A DNA stretch of 64,000 bases. Origin: Halichoerus grypus (Eukaryota; Chordata; Mammalia; Carnivora; Phocidae). Position numbers and translations under genes: made by a program. Positions within the stretch are counted from its first letter, which is position 1. Each line of letters starts with the position of its first letter. The DNA lies in contig NC_135715.1 in assembly GCF_964656455.1 (NCBI RefSeq), positions 41,922,603 through 41,986,602 of the forward strand, in the 5' to 3' direction. The notes under the pieces were generated by a model. The model was given only the letters and a program-made list of their open reading frames with translations. It ran no database searches and was not told the origin of the DNA. Below are positions 34,640 through 45,904 of this stretch, in pieces.

Positions 34640-35245
34640 ATTTATTTACTGCTATGCTAAGTCCTGGGCATATGAAGTAGAAATAAATGGTAGGTTTAAT
34701 AATTAACTTTATGGAATTAAATTATAGCTAGACTTTAGTTGCTCCTGTAGGACTGCTAACTGGGGTTTAGAAACTAAGGATATTTGTTAATTCAGCACTC
34801 AAGAACACTCTAAACTGAAGCTCTCCCCTCAGACTGCCTATAATTTAATTAATTTTTATCGAATTTCAATTTAATGAACATTATCTATGAAGTTGAGTGG
34901 TAAATTATTGATGGCCACCATATGCAATAAATGTGCTATTGAGAGAGAAGTCACATAAATATATGGAAAGCATACAGAGTATGATTTCACAATTTCTTTA
35001 ATTGAAATAAGAATATAACATTAATGGATGTTAAAATTCAGAGGCTGCTGGTATTTTAGGAGAAAAACATGACTAAATAAGCATGTATTCAACTATGAAT
35101 GCATTTGTTTCATATATTAAATATGCACTGATCTCTTATGCCATGGGCTAGTACACAGCACAGAAGAAATAATACGGAGTTTCAAATCTCATGAAACTTG
35201 CAATTTAATGGAGATGCAGGCAGAGGATCAAGAAAGTTAGAAAAT
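34640..35245 (-). mobile_element. Possible antisense L2 fragments
   Basis: 'tttactgctatgctaagtcc' with 'tgggcat', and at 35140-35230 'gggctagtacacagcaca', 'catgaaacttgcaatttaat' and 'ggagatgcaggcagagg', resemble reversed L2 3' text. Between them is unassigned AT-rich DNA. Confidence 0.35.
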
Positions 35246-35492
35246 TGGGGCGCCTGGATGGCTCAGTCGTTGAGTGTCTGACTCTTGGTTTCAGCGCAGG
35301 TCAAGATCTCAGGGTCCTGTGATGAGCCCCAAGTTGGGCTCCCCAGTCAGCATGGAGGCTGCTTCGGATTCTTTCCCTTTTCCTCTCTCTCCCTCTCTGC
35401 TGCTCCCCACACACAAGCAAGCATGTGTGTGCTCATTCGCTCGAGCTCTGTCTCTCAAATAAATAAATAAATAAATAAAATCTTTAAAAAAA
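35246..35492 (+). mobile_element. CAN-SINE, older subtype
   Basis: 'ggggcgcctggatggctcag' with the older 'gtctgactcttggtttcagc' variant and a long (AAAT)n tail. Duplication aaagttagaaaat (35233-35245) / aaagatagaaaat (35493-35505), one mismatch. Confidence 0.94.
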
Positions 35493-35505
35493 AAAGATAG
35501 AAAAT

Positions 35506-36030
35506 AAGTAGATTTAAAAAACACACACTATTATCTTGGGCTGATAAGAGTTTGGATTAAAAAAAATCAGTATAACTAGTTAAAAATTATTCTATTTTGC
35601 TAATTTAATAGATTAGTCAAGAAATGCTATGTAGTCAAATAGAACTGTTAGAAGGACCAGATGTAGTCAAATAGAACTGGATAAATACACAAAATTTTTA
35701 AATGGAGATCCAAATATAATCTGGAATTAAAATAAAAATAGTTTAAATTCACAAAACAAAAATCATAGCCAACAATAAATAATTGTCCACCCATCTCTCC
35801 TTGGACTAAAATTAACAAGTAAACAAACTAAATTTTAAAAGATATTTGATTAATGTCTTCAGAAACCTGCTCAAGTAATCAGGACTCAGGGAACAAAGAT
35901 TCTGAAAAGGGGAAACCTTTGAGAGGGGAAGTGAGATTATGTTTTTTTTTCCTTTTTTCATTTTCTTTATATGGTAAAACTATGAAAACCTTAGTTGTAG
36001 AGTCTGAGGAGTTAAAATGAGAAAGGCTTC
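35506..36030. other. Unassigned DNA with a short direct repeat
   Basis: A 19-bp motif, atgtagtcaaatagaactg, occurs twice, at 35629-35647 and 35661-35679. Nothing else recognised. Confidence 0.5.
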
Positions 36031-36034
36031 TAGA

Positions 36035-36810
36035 TAAAGGAAGATATCCAAATGGTTGATCCAAATTTTTTCTGCATTCATTATCGGAGAAATGTACATT
36101 TAAACCAACAAAAAGTAACCATACCCACCATAAGAATGACTCAACTAGAACAGACTGGCAACAGCAAGTTACAAGGATGTAGTCAACTGAAACTCTCATA
36201 TAATGTTGAGGGGTGTTGAATATGGACCAATTATTTTGAAAAACTCTTGACAGTTTCTTATAATTAAAAATAAGCCTAACTTATGACCAACCAATTAAGG
36301 TTTTCTTTTCCTTTACCCAAAAGAAATGAAAATATGCCTACAAAAAGTATCAAACAAAAATGTTTATAGCAGCTTTATTCATAATAGACAAAAATTGGAG
36401 GGGGGAATCAAATATCCATAAGGAGAAGATAGATAAGCACATTGTGCTGTATTCATGTAATAGGATATTATTCAGCAATCAAATGGAAAAAAATGTTGAA
36501 CAATATTATATTCAGCACAAGAAGTCAAACACAAAAGAATATGCACTCTGTGATTCCTTTAATATGACTGTCATAACAGGCGACACTAATCTCTGACAAT
36601 GGAACTCCTAACAGTGTTTGTTTCTCAGGGCTCAGCAAGGAATGAGTAGAAACAGGACACAAAAGGATTTTCAGAGTTAATGAAAATGGTCCATATGTTC
36701 ATAAGAGTTGGTGCTTCTATAGTTGTATGTATGTATCAAAATTCTTCAAGCTGTACTTTAAATATGTGCACTTTATTGTATGTAAGTTACACATATGTTA
36801 AAATATAATT
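36035..36810 (+). mobile_element. L1M 3' end
   Basis: ORF2-end text ('gaagatatccaaatggttga', 'aaagtaaccatacccaccat') leads into 'agcagctttattcataatag', 'aatatccataaggagaagat', 'gaaaatggtccatatgttca' and 'aaatatgtgcactttattgt'. This is a canonical old L1M 3'UTR. Confidence 0.78.
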
Positions 36811-36829
36811 TAGATAGACCGAAAAAGAT

Positions 36830-37500
36830 TTTTTGAAATGATTACTTTATCACCGGCACAGCCGAGACCTACCAGAGCATAGCTTTAGGAAGAAGACCAA
36901 CTTTTAGTTGGCTTTATTACTATTTTTAAATTATTTAGAGACAACATACTTTATATTAACTGCTACTCTGGCAGATCTTTCCCTCTCCACTGCACTGGGT
37001 ACATCACTGACAACTCCCTACTTCTTGAAATGGTCAATAAAGAACTTCACAATATATCTCTATGCTAGCCTCACAGTCCCACATCCATTTGTTCATCAGT
37101 GTTACAGAGGACAAAACATGCCAGGTGAAACTGAATCCATCCTTATTCTAGGAGTGAGAATCATCCTGATTTAGGATGGAACATCCTGCATGATCTCAGT
37201 CCTCATTACCATAATGCCTGGCACAGGATGAACCAGTCAGAATGAAGAATAGGCTTTGTGTTGGACAGAGTAACTTTCACTTGCTTAGGGTACTGGTTCT
37301 GCAGACATGAGGCCTAGTACTGCCTCAGCCATTTTGTTGTCATCAGGCAAAATAATCTGGGGTCAAGTCAGAAGAGAGGAAAATACAGTCAAAAGAACCA
37401 CAGAAAAAATGGACCCAGATCATAATCTATTTGTGACAGAAGCCAGTCATACCTCTGGATTTTCAATACAGGTCATAATAACTCCTTATTTGAAATAGGT
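36830..37500 (+). mobile_element. Possible ancient LTR/DNA repeat
   Basis: 'agccattttgttgtcatcag', 'gaaaatacagtcaaaagaac' and 'ctctggattttcaatacagg' recall an old mammalian LTR-like repeat. Evidence is weak and the left part (36830-37180) is unassigned. The 88-codon and 63-codon frames show no domain. Confidence 0.3.
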
Positions 37501-38488
37501 TATGCTTTCTGCTATTTGTTAAACTAGGAATCATAACTGCTTAAAGAGAAATAATTCTGCTTTATTCAACTGTATAATACCAACATTCTTTTATAGAATA
37601 TGCTTTTAAATTAATGAAGTTAATGCAGAAGGATTTACTTTTTATGGCTTGAGAATTTAAAAACATAAAGGATAAAGTTTTGTTCTCCTTTGAGTTCTGC
37701 AAAACTTACTGAAATAATATTTTATTTGAAGACTTGGTTGTTCTAAATTTTGTGTTTGGTTCTGAAATGTGAAAGATAATGCCTGGTGTATAAATGCCAT
37801 ACCAAAAAAGATTTGCCTTAGCTTTGCTGTCTTCTATTTTCATGTAGTTAATGGAGCCTATTTAGCTGTCTCTTCTTCATTTCTTCAATTTTATTTTATT
37901 TTTTAATCATTTGCAGGTATTTCCTCTGCATTTTTTCTTTGACCTGTGAACAATCCACTTTGACAATGATATCTTGATTTTGTAAATAATTCTGTGGTTC
38001 CTTAGTGCAGGGGTAGGTCACAAGTGATAATAATGAGTTTGCCTCTTATTCTACTTGTGTTCTTGTCTCTGGATGCTAAGACATAATTACAAATTTCACT
38101 AAAAGAGTTGATGTTTCACCTCCAGTGATAAGACTTTGTGTGCTGAGGTCACCCTCTAGCTTGCTGACATTTTCATTAAAAAGGGAGAAAAAGAAAAACC
38201 TCTCAGCTTAGGTGGAGACACCGTAACTATCAACAATATTTTGCATCAAGAGCCCATTAACTTTCCAGTTTTGGCCCATGGGACTAACTCATTATTATGA
38301 TTATGATTGATGCATGCTATTTTTACATACTTTGAAAGTCCTAACAGAACATTACATACCTCTATCATGCCCTTACGTCTGTAAGTACTGATTCAAACCA
38401 GAAATATTCAATAATGTTACCTAATGTTTTCTTCATATATTATCATTTCTTAAAGGAAAACATGTTTTCAATATTCTCCCATATGTTT
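37501..38488. other. Repeat-free block; 37900-38290 candidate conserved DNA
   Basis: No repeat family or gene recognised. The block at about 37900-38290 has balanced composition and looks unique. Function unknown. Confidence 0.4.
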
Positions 38489-38689
38489 GGGCGCCTGGGT
38501 GGCTCAGTTGGTTAAGCGACTGCCTTCGGCTCAGGTCATGATCCTGGAGTCCCCGGATCGAGTCCCGCATCGGGCTCCCTGCTCAGCAGGGAGTCTGCTT
38601 CTCCCTCTGACCCTCCCCCGTCTCGTGTGCTCTCTCTCGCTCTCTCTCTCTCTCAAATAAATAAATAAAATCTTTAAAAAAAAAAAAAT
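38489..38689 (+). mobile_element. CAN-SINE, young subtype
   Basis: Same diagnostic bases as 19139-19327 ('ggttaagcgactgccttcgg', 'ctgaccctccccc'). The 18-bp duplication atattctcccatatgttt is perfect (38471-38488 and 38690-38707), the longest in the window. Confidence 0.97.
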
Positions 38690-38707
38690 ATATTCTCCCA
38701 TATGTTT

Positions 38708-39239
38708 AATAAAGCTACAAGTCCCAAATCCCAACTTATTTATTTTTCTTCACTTAACCCAGAATAGTATCTTTATGTACCTAAACCTATAGATCAAGAA
38801 ATGACTCAATCATTTAGGTAATTATTTTGAGACAAAATCAAAAGTTCACTGTGATACATCTGCATATTTTATTTAAAAAATCTTTAATTTAAAGCACACA
38901 TACACGTTTCAATTTGATTTTTTTAAATGTTCAGAGAGTAACATCAGACAATTTTATTTAACTACAGAGCCTGTTTTTCTATTTTTGTATTTTTCCTTAT
39001 TACTTACATTTATCACCACTGATGGGCCCTTATTATTTACTTCTGTCTTCCACAACACTCTAATCAGCTACATAATCACCCTCAAGCCCAAACTGCCATC
39101 ATTCTAATATTGTGACTTTTCCAATCCATACTTGTGCGGCTGCGTGTGACTGTAATCTTTGTAAATAACTAGCAAACTATCACTGGACACTTAAAGCAAT
39201 CACACTGTATTTCTCTAGTCACCTCTCCCATTTATTCTG
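38708..39239. other. Unassigned AT-rich DNA
   Basis: Nothing recognised. Confidence 0.5.
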
Positions 39240-39840
39240 TGCAGTAATTATTCAAGCCTTCAACACTTTCCTCAATCATCTCCTTCCCGAGATCCACTTC
39301 CATTCAAAAGTTGATTTCACCATTCACTTCTAAAAAATGATCATTATAAATTACACCGAAGTTTACTGTAGTTTTAGAACATCTGAATGGGCTAACATCC
39401 TTCCCATATTCTCTAGACTCTATGAAAGATAAACCAATTTAATTGTGTTTTGACTTAAATGTCCTCATACCATCCTAGCACCCTCTCTCATTGAGTTTTC
39501 CCATTAATATCCAGCATGTACAAACACGTTCTCTACTCCTTTTTCTCCCCAGATAGTTTAAACCTGCATACGTCTGCCCCATCTTAAGCAATGACAATAC
39601 TGTCTTCCATTCAAAATCAAGATTTCTGAGAAAATATCCCATTTAAAAATCAATCAACAAAAATGAAGTCTACTAGATCTACTCTGCTCTTGAAAGCAAG
39701 TTTTGTTAAAATCATCAACTACCATTCTGCTAAATTTAACAGAAAGACTTTAGATTTACACTTACTTAAAAATCTGTGGCATTTGACAAATTTTATCAAA
39801 TCAACATCTTTTAGTAGACTCTTCCATTTGATATATATAG
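39240..39840 (+). mobile_element. L2 body, sense, decayed
   Basis: 'ctactctgctcttgaaagca', 'aaaatcatcaactaccattc', 'gtggcatttgacaaatttta' and 'tagactcttccatttgat' track the L2 ORF2 text that in consensus reads '...ctcttgccaaggtcaccaatgacc...gcatttgacacagttgacc'. The 76-codon frame is not a gene. Confidence 0.5.
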
Positions 39841-39879
39841 AGTATTTCCCCAACACTTTGTTTAATGACAAAATAGCCC

Positions 39880-39998
39880 TGCTGACACCTTGACTTCAGA
39901 TTTCTATTTTCCAGAATGGTGAGACATAAATTTCTGTTGTGTAAAGCCATCCAGTCTGTGGTACTCTGTTAGGGAGCCCCAGTAAACTAATACAGGGT
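39880..39998 (+). mobile_element. 3' end of an LTR-like repeat
   Basis: 'gacaccttgacttcagattt', 'gtgagacataaatttctgtt', 'ccatccagtctgtggtactc' and 'gtaaactaatacagg' match the 3' end of MaLR-type LTRs, related to the ends at 4790 and 61418. Confidence 0.55.
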
Positions 39999-40254
39999 TT
40001 TTTTTGTGGGTTTGGTTTTGTGTTTTTGTTTGTTTGTTTTGCATCTGTCCTTGGCTTTCTTCTGTTCCAATCTTCATGCTCTTCGTATGACATCTTATTA
40101 ATTACAGTGGCTATAATCACCATCAGCGATGGGAAAAATCTTCACATGGCATTCAAGGCTTTCAATGTTTTAGGCTTTTTTTTTTAAGGTTCACTGATTT
40201 ACATGTGTTCCGTATACTCCACATTCTAGGCATGCTAGTCTTTTGTATAGGGAC

Positions 40255-40395
40255 TAAGGCCTGGTATCTTATAACAGAAACCAGCTCTAAAAGCTCATTG
40301 TCTTTGGGAAAGACACTAAACTTTTTAAGTCTCAATTTCCAGACTCGAAAATTGAAGTTATAAAAGTATCCAGCAATGTTACTTATAACTTCCTT
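40255..40395 (+). mobile_element. MIR fragment, sense
   Basis: 'tgtctttgggaaagacacta', 'ctttttaagtctcaatttcc' and 'aaaattgaagttataaaagt' follow the sense MIR core. Confidence 0.5.
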
Positions 40396-42647
40396 TCAGT
40401 CCTCTTGTTTGCTCCGTTTTTTATTGAGCATAAATAGGGTTTTCTAATTCTGGGAACTGGATATATTGAAAAAAATCAACCTTCTAAATGAAGGCAGAAA
40501 AGTTTATTATATATACCACCATGTATTTTCTATTTCTTAATAGCTCCCTCATTTTTTCCTATATAAAGATCCAGAAAAAAATAACTAATTTGAGAAAGAG
40601 TATCAACACAAGCACAAATTACCAATTAGCTGACTACTGTTGATCAATAGCAATAATTTTTACATGGAGACATTTAAAATAGGTTTGATTTCTGATTTAA
40701 TGGTTCTCAATAAATAACTATGATTGAAAAATTAGTATACATCTACTTTGCTGCATTTAATAGATTTCTACAAAGACACAATTCAATATTTATCATCAAA
40801 TATGTTAGTAAAGTTTCTGATTATGATTTACCTTTCCTCCTGATTGTTTAAAGACTGCATATTCTCTCTGATATTTTTAAACTACTCAGATTTGTTGTTG
40901 ATGACATTTTGTTTGTTTTTACACTAGTGTTTGCCGATGGTATTGCTGGGTTGGTATTACTCAATTTTTGATGCCCATTCACAGAGTTAAGGAGTTTAAG
41001 TGTTGAACTATTTCCAGGATTTTTAGTTGAAGAATTTATAAGTATATACATATAGGACAAAAACGCATTAATAGAAATTATAAAGTTTACTGGTTCCACC
41101 TAGTGGCAATGCAAAGCAAGTTAAAAAATAAAATTAGCACTAAAATGATATTAAAAGACTATGACTCTGAAAAGTTTTCTTATAATGACCTTTCTATGAA
41201 GGTGGACAGTTAGTGCTTAAAATAAGACTTACTATTTTAAAAACTCATGTAAATGAATTTCAGATTTTCTAAAACAATTCTTTTCTGGTAAAATAAGTTT
41301 TTTTCCCCTTATTTTAGAAGAACTATCTGTACAATAAAGAGCTAACTGAAATAGTATCTCCTGGTAATTACAAAGTTTTTTGTTATTGTTTAATTTTTTT
41401 CTACTAATTAAGCATATGTTTTCCTCTACATATCTATTAAATGTCATTCATTGAGTTGCTGGGACCTGAATAAATAGCCATAAGTATGTTTATAAATGAT
41501 CAAAAACAAAACACATAAATCTATAAGATAATATGATAGTTCCTCTATGGAAATTCATCTTTATTATGAGCTAATAAAATATATGAAGTGTTTTCAACAA
41601 CTAATCATTTTATCAGCAAAAGCCCCCTATTTTCTACAAAACAACACTCAAACAGATGAAATGTTTTTACAGTAATAAAAAAGTACTAAATTACGTTTCC
41701 TTTAAATTGCATAATTAGTTATGGTATCCCATGCTAATTGTATTTATTATCATAAAGCATGATAAAATAATGATATATGAATAAACTTTTTTTTCCAGTA
41801 CAAATATCGTTAGAACACCTGCCACAAAAAATTATTTTTCTTCTTCTGCTTCAATAGCACCTTCAAGGTTCTTATGAAAGCTATTTATGTCTTATAACTA
41901 AATTCATTTTTATTGTCTAATGTCTGCAAAAATTCAGCACATAGTGTGTTTTATCATAGAAAAACCTTTCCAGTTCTAGTTATGACAGACTGAGCTTTAT
42001 ATGATGTGCAAAAATATCTGATCTGTGTACAAAACACACTGCTAGGAAAAAGAACATTTCCACATAATGTTGAATATCATTAACTAAACTTTTAGATATT
42101 TTAAGAGAAGAAAATGAAAGGAAAATTACAACTGAGTATTTTTTCACATAGAAATAATATGCTACATTAGGCAAAAGGAATAAAATCCTCAGTGTGTCAA
42201 CTTTCAATCTTGCTTGTTTAATTAATTTTACATATAAAAGCAAATGACTTAAAAACCATTCTGTGATAGCAAATTACTTTACCAAATTTACCTTTGCATC
42301 TTGCTACAGATAAGCTAACCATATCCTTTTATAGCTGTCACAACTGTGAGGACTTAATGTTGCTATTATTGAACACCAGAGGAGAAATAATGGGTGAAAA
42401 TAGCATTATCTTTATATTCTTACCATAGTTTTATATTAAGTTACACAGAATCATGAGAGATGCAAGCACAGACAAATAATTTGCTATATGGATTAATGAA
42501 AATACTAATATAATACATTTAATTAATATATTATGAATTGCTTACATTTTAATATGAATGTATAAAAGATGCTCATTTTTAAATCATATTGTATAATCCT
42601 ATTATTTGATGACAAGATAAATTATAAATCTAAATACCATGACTGTA
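40396..42647. other. Unassigned AT-rich DNA
   Basis: 2.25 kb without a recognisable gene, RNA or repeat. Frames of 71-87 codons on the minus strand have biased composition and no motif. Confidence 0.5.
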
Positions 42648-42829
42648 GGGCGCCTGGGTGGCTCAGTTGGTTAAGCGACTGCCTTCGGCTCAGGTCATGA
42701 TCCTGGAGTCCCGGGATCGAGTCCCGCATCGGGCTCCCTGCTCAGCAGGGAGTCTGCTTCTCCCTCTGACCCTCCCCCCTCTCATGTGTTCTCTCTCTCA
42801 AATAAATAAATAAAATCTTTTAAAAAAAA
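42648..42829 (+). mobile_element. CAN-SINE, young subtype
   Basis: 'gggcgcctgggtggctcagt' with 'ggttaagcgactgccttcgg' and 'ctgaccctccccc'. The perfect 16-bp duplication aaataccatgactgta lies at 42632-42647 and 42830-42845. Confidence 0.97.
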
Positions 42830-43161
42830 AAATACCATGACTGTAAAACAGACACAGAGAGCAAGGTTTCTAACAAAGTACTTCCACTCCTCTCTCAGAA
42901 GAGAGACAGAGTGAGAGAGAAATAGAGAATGTGTAGAGAGAGAAAACCTATGAAAAAATACGTAGGCATTCAACAATCATTAACTCTTAGAAAAACAAGT
43001 ATGTGGAAATTAAACATACCTGAATCTATGTAAAATTTCATATGGTAATCTTCACATTTCTTCAGAAAATTATGTCCACTGAAAACGTTGTATCTAATGT
43101 TATATGCATCCCAAACTGCAGATTAACCTAAGTAGGAATATAAAGTATAAGTAGTACTTTA

Positions 43162-43375
43162 TTTTTTTAAAGATTTATTTATTTAAGAGAGAGACAGAGG
43201 GGAAAAAAAAAAAAAAAAAAAACGTGAGTGGGGGGAGGGACAGAGGGAGAGAATCTTCAAGCAGACTCCCCAGAGCATGGAGCCTAATGCGGGGCTTGAT
43301 CCCACAACCCATAAGATCATGACCTGAGCCAAAACCAAGAGTGGGACACAACTGAATGAGCCACCCAGGCGCTCC
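43162..43375 (-). mobile_element. CAN-SINE, older subtype, antisense
   Basis: 'tttaaagatttatttattta', 'gatcatgacctgagccaaaa' and 'cacccaggcgctcc'. Duplication aagtagtacttta / aagtagtacctta (43149-43161, 43376-43388). An A-run of about 20 (43203-43222) lies inside the GA region. Confidence 0.93.
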
Positions 43376-43388
43376 AAGTAGTACCTTA

Positions 43389-43944
43389 AAGACTAATTAA
43401 CATTCTTCACATTAATATTGATTTGTAAATAGTAGAATCTGTTTTTAATTCCAAATCCTTATAATATATTGGAGGCATGCTCCTGCCTCAAAGCATTTAT
43501 ATCCCTGTTCCTATGCCTGAATGTATCTTTCCTTCCAAGACCACATGTCTTCCCCAACAGTGACCTCTAGGAAGTTTTATTCCAATGTGTATATCTACCC
43601 GGACATCTGTATTTTAAATCATACTCTTATTTAAAAATAAATGTGAAAGTGAATGAAAACTCTCGTCTACTCATAATGCTTCTAATATCCTTAACCGAGG
43701 GATACCTAGGAATTCTCAGTGGCAATTTATTTGCTTCCTTTCCTTTCTTTTTCCTATTAGGTATGAACCTTCCTCAAAGTCCATACCTTGAATCTCTAAG
43801 CTTTTTCTTTATACTTCACTTTGAATTATCACTAATTTCCATAACTTCCACACCACCTGTAGGTAAACTAATTCCAAATGTAAATCAACAGATTGCAGAT
43901 TTTAGCAATACACACACACACACTATTATGCAATATATTTTCCA
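43389..43944. other. Unassigned DNA, possible L2 trace
   Basis: 'cctgaatgtatctttccttc' to 'agtgacctctagg' (about 43500-43570) faintly resembles sense L2 3' text. A 107-codon frame (43643-43966) encodes a hydrophobic, low-complexity string with no recognised domain. A short (CA)n lies at 43910-43922. Confidence 0.4.
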
Positions 43945-45120
43945 ACATTTTAAAATTAAGATATAATTCACATACTATAAAATTAACCTTTTCACAGTAT
44001 ACAATTCAGTTGGCTTCAGTAATTTCGGAACTGTTAGTATATTCACAATATTTGTGCAACCATCACCACATCTAATTCAGAACATTCTCCTCTCACCAAA
44101 AAGAAATGCTTTACTCATCGGCATTCACTCCCAATTATCTCTTCTGGCCCTTGGCAACTGCTACTCTATGCAACCATTTGTGCGTGGCTTTTTTCACTTA
44201 GCATAATGTTTTAGGATTCATTCATAGTGTAGCATCTATCAGTACTTCATTCCTTTCTGTAGCTGAATAATATGCCATTCTATGGATAGAACATATATGG
44301 TTTACATATTCATCTGTTGATGGACATTTGGGTTTTTCCAGTTTTCAGTTGCTAAGACTACTGCTGCTGTGAATATCCAAATAAAATTGTTGGTGAGAGC
44401 ATATGTTTTCAATTATCTTGAGTACATACCTAGAAGTGGAATTGCAGAATTATATGGTAACTATATGTTTATTATTTTGAGAACTGCTCAACCTTTTTCC
44501 AAAGGAGCTGCCCCATTTTACATTCCTACCAGCAAAGTGTAATCAATTTCTCCACATTCTCAAAAATACTTGTTACTGTCTATAGTTTTTTTTTTTTTAA
44601 TATTACAGCCATCTTAGTGTGTGTGAAGTGATATCTAATTGCAGTTAGATTTGTATTTTCCTAATGACTAATGAGTAATGATGGGTAGCTTTTGATATAT
44701 TTATTGACAATCTATATATCTTCCTTGGTGAAATGTCTATTCAAAATCCTTTGTCCAATTTTAAAATTCTATAATCTGTCTTTTTAATTTTGAGTTGTAA
44801 GATCATTTTATATATCCTGGATACTAGACCCTTATCAAATATAATTTGCAAATATTATTTCTCATCATATGAATTGTCTTTTTTTCTTTCTTCATCCTTT
44901 GAAGCACAGAAAAGGCTTTAATTTGGAAATCCAATTTATTTTTTTCTGTTGCTTGTACTTTGGAGTCATATCTAAGAAACCAATTCTTAATATCCAAGGT
45001 CACAAATATTTATACCTAAATTTTCTTCTAAGAAATTTATAGTTTTAGCTTATATATTTAAATCTTTAATCTGTTTTGAGTTAATTTGCATAGATCATGT
45101 GAGGTACAAATTTACCAAAA
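43945..45120 (-). mobile_element. Old L1M 3' end and ORF2 end, antisense
   Basis: + strand text 'tataattcacatactataaa', 'tttgtgcaaccatcaccaca', 'ttcacttagcataatgtttt', 'ctgttgatggacatttgggt', 'agaagtggaattgcagaatt' and 'cctggatactagacccttat' is classic antisense L1M. Colinear across 1.1 kb, with scattered indels and no coding capacity. Confidence 0.82.
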
Positions 45121-45225
45121 ATTATATATATACATATATTATATATAATATATACATTATATATATTATATATACATATATTTATATTATATATAAATTG
45201 TATATACATACATATACAAAAATTA
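45121..45225. repeat. (TA)n-rich imperfect satellite
   Basis: Imperfect 'tatata/tacatata' runs with internal inverted repeats. It could form cruciform-like hairpins. Confidence 0.85.
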
Positions 45226-45709
45226 TATGCCAAACTTGGCTTTAATGATATATTTAAAAGTTTTCTTTCTTTTCTTTTATTTTGGATAACCTGAGAAAAT
45301 TATCATCATTTAAATCCAAATCACTCTGAACATTCTCCAAAATAACTACATCTAATGAGAACAATTAAACTCACGTAAAATCTACATGCTCATTCATAAA
45401 TAGTAGAAAATAAGGATCACAAACTTCAATGCAAGTAGGAAATTAGAACTAATTCCAGAGGAACGATCTTGAACTCCCACTGAAAACCTAAATTGACAAA
45501 CACTGAGCAGAAAGGCTATAAGAGCTCACTAACCTACAAAATATTAAAAATGGACTTTAAAAATTTTTAAGCTAAAATAATGGAATATAGGTGCATAAGA
45601 CATAGACATTTTGTGTAACAGAAATTATAGTCTAGAAATTGTCTCCAAAGTATATATAATTAATTATATGATAATAGCAGCATTTCAAATAACTAGAGCA
45701 AAGATGAAC
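45226..45709. other. Unassigned AT-rich DNA
   Basis: Nothing recognised with confidence. Confidence 0.5.
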
Positions 45710-45903
45710 TTTTTTTTTTTAATATTTTATTTATTTATTTGCCAGAGACAGAGAGAGCAAGAGAGAGAGCAGAGGCGGGGGGGGGGGGGGTGGCAGGCAG
45801 AGGGAGAAGCAGACTCCCTGCTGAGCAGGGAGCCCAATGTGGGACTTGATCCCAGGACCAAGCCGAAGGCAGATGCTTAACTGACTGAGCCACCCAGGCA
45901 TCT
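45710..45903 (-). mobile_element. CAN-SINE, antisense, with G-run
   Basis: T-run, 'aatattttatttatttattt', 'gggacttgatcccaggacc' and 'cacccaggcatctc'. The 'gatcatgacctg' segment is lost: the text passes directly from 'ccaggacc' to 'aagccgaagg'. A homopolymer of about 14 G lies at 45777-45790. The duplication is poor (caaagatgaact / caaagattatct). Confidence 0.9.
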
Positions 45904-45904
45904 C

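Noticed and set aside
43643..43966. 107-codon frame, hydrophobic
   Set aside because: Low-complexity hydrophobic and Thr-His repeat composition that runs into a (CA)n. No motif.
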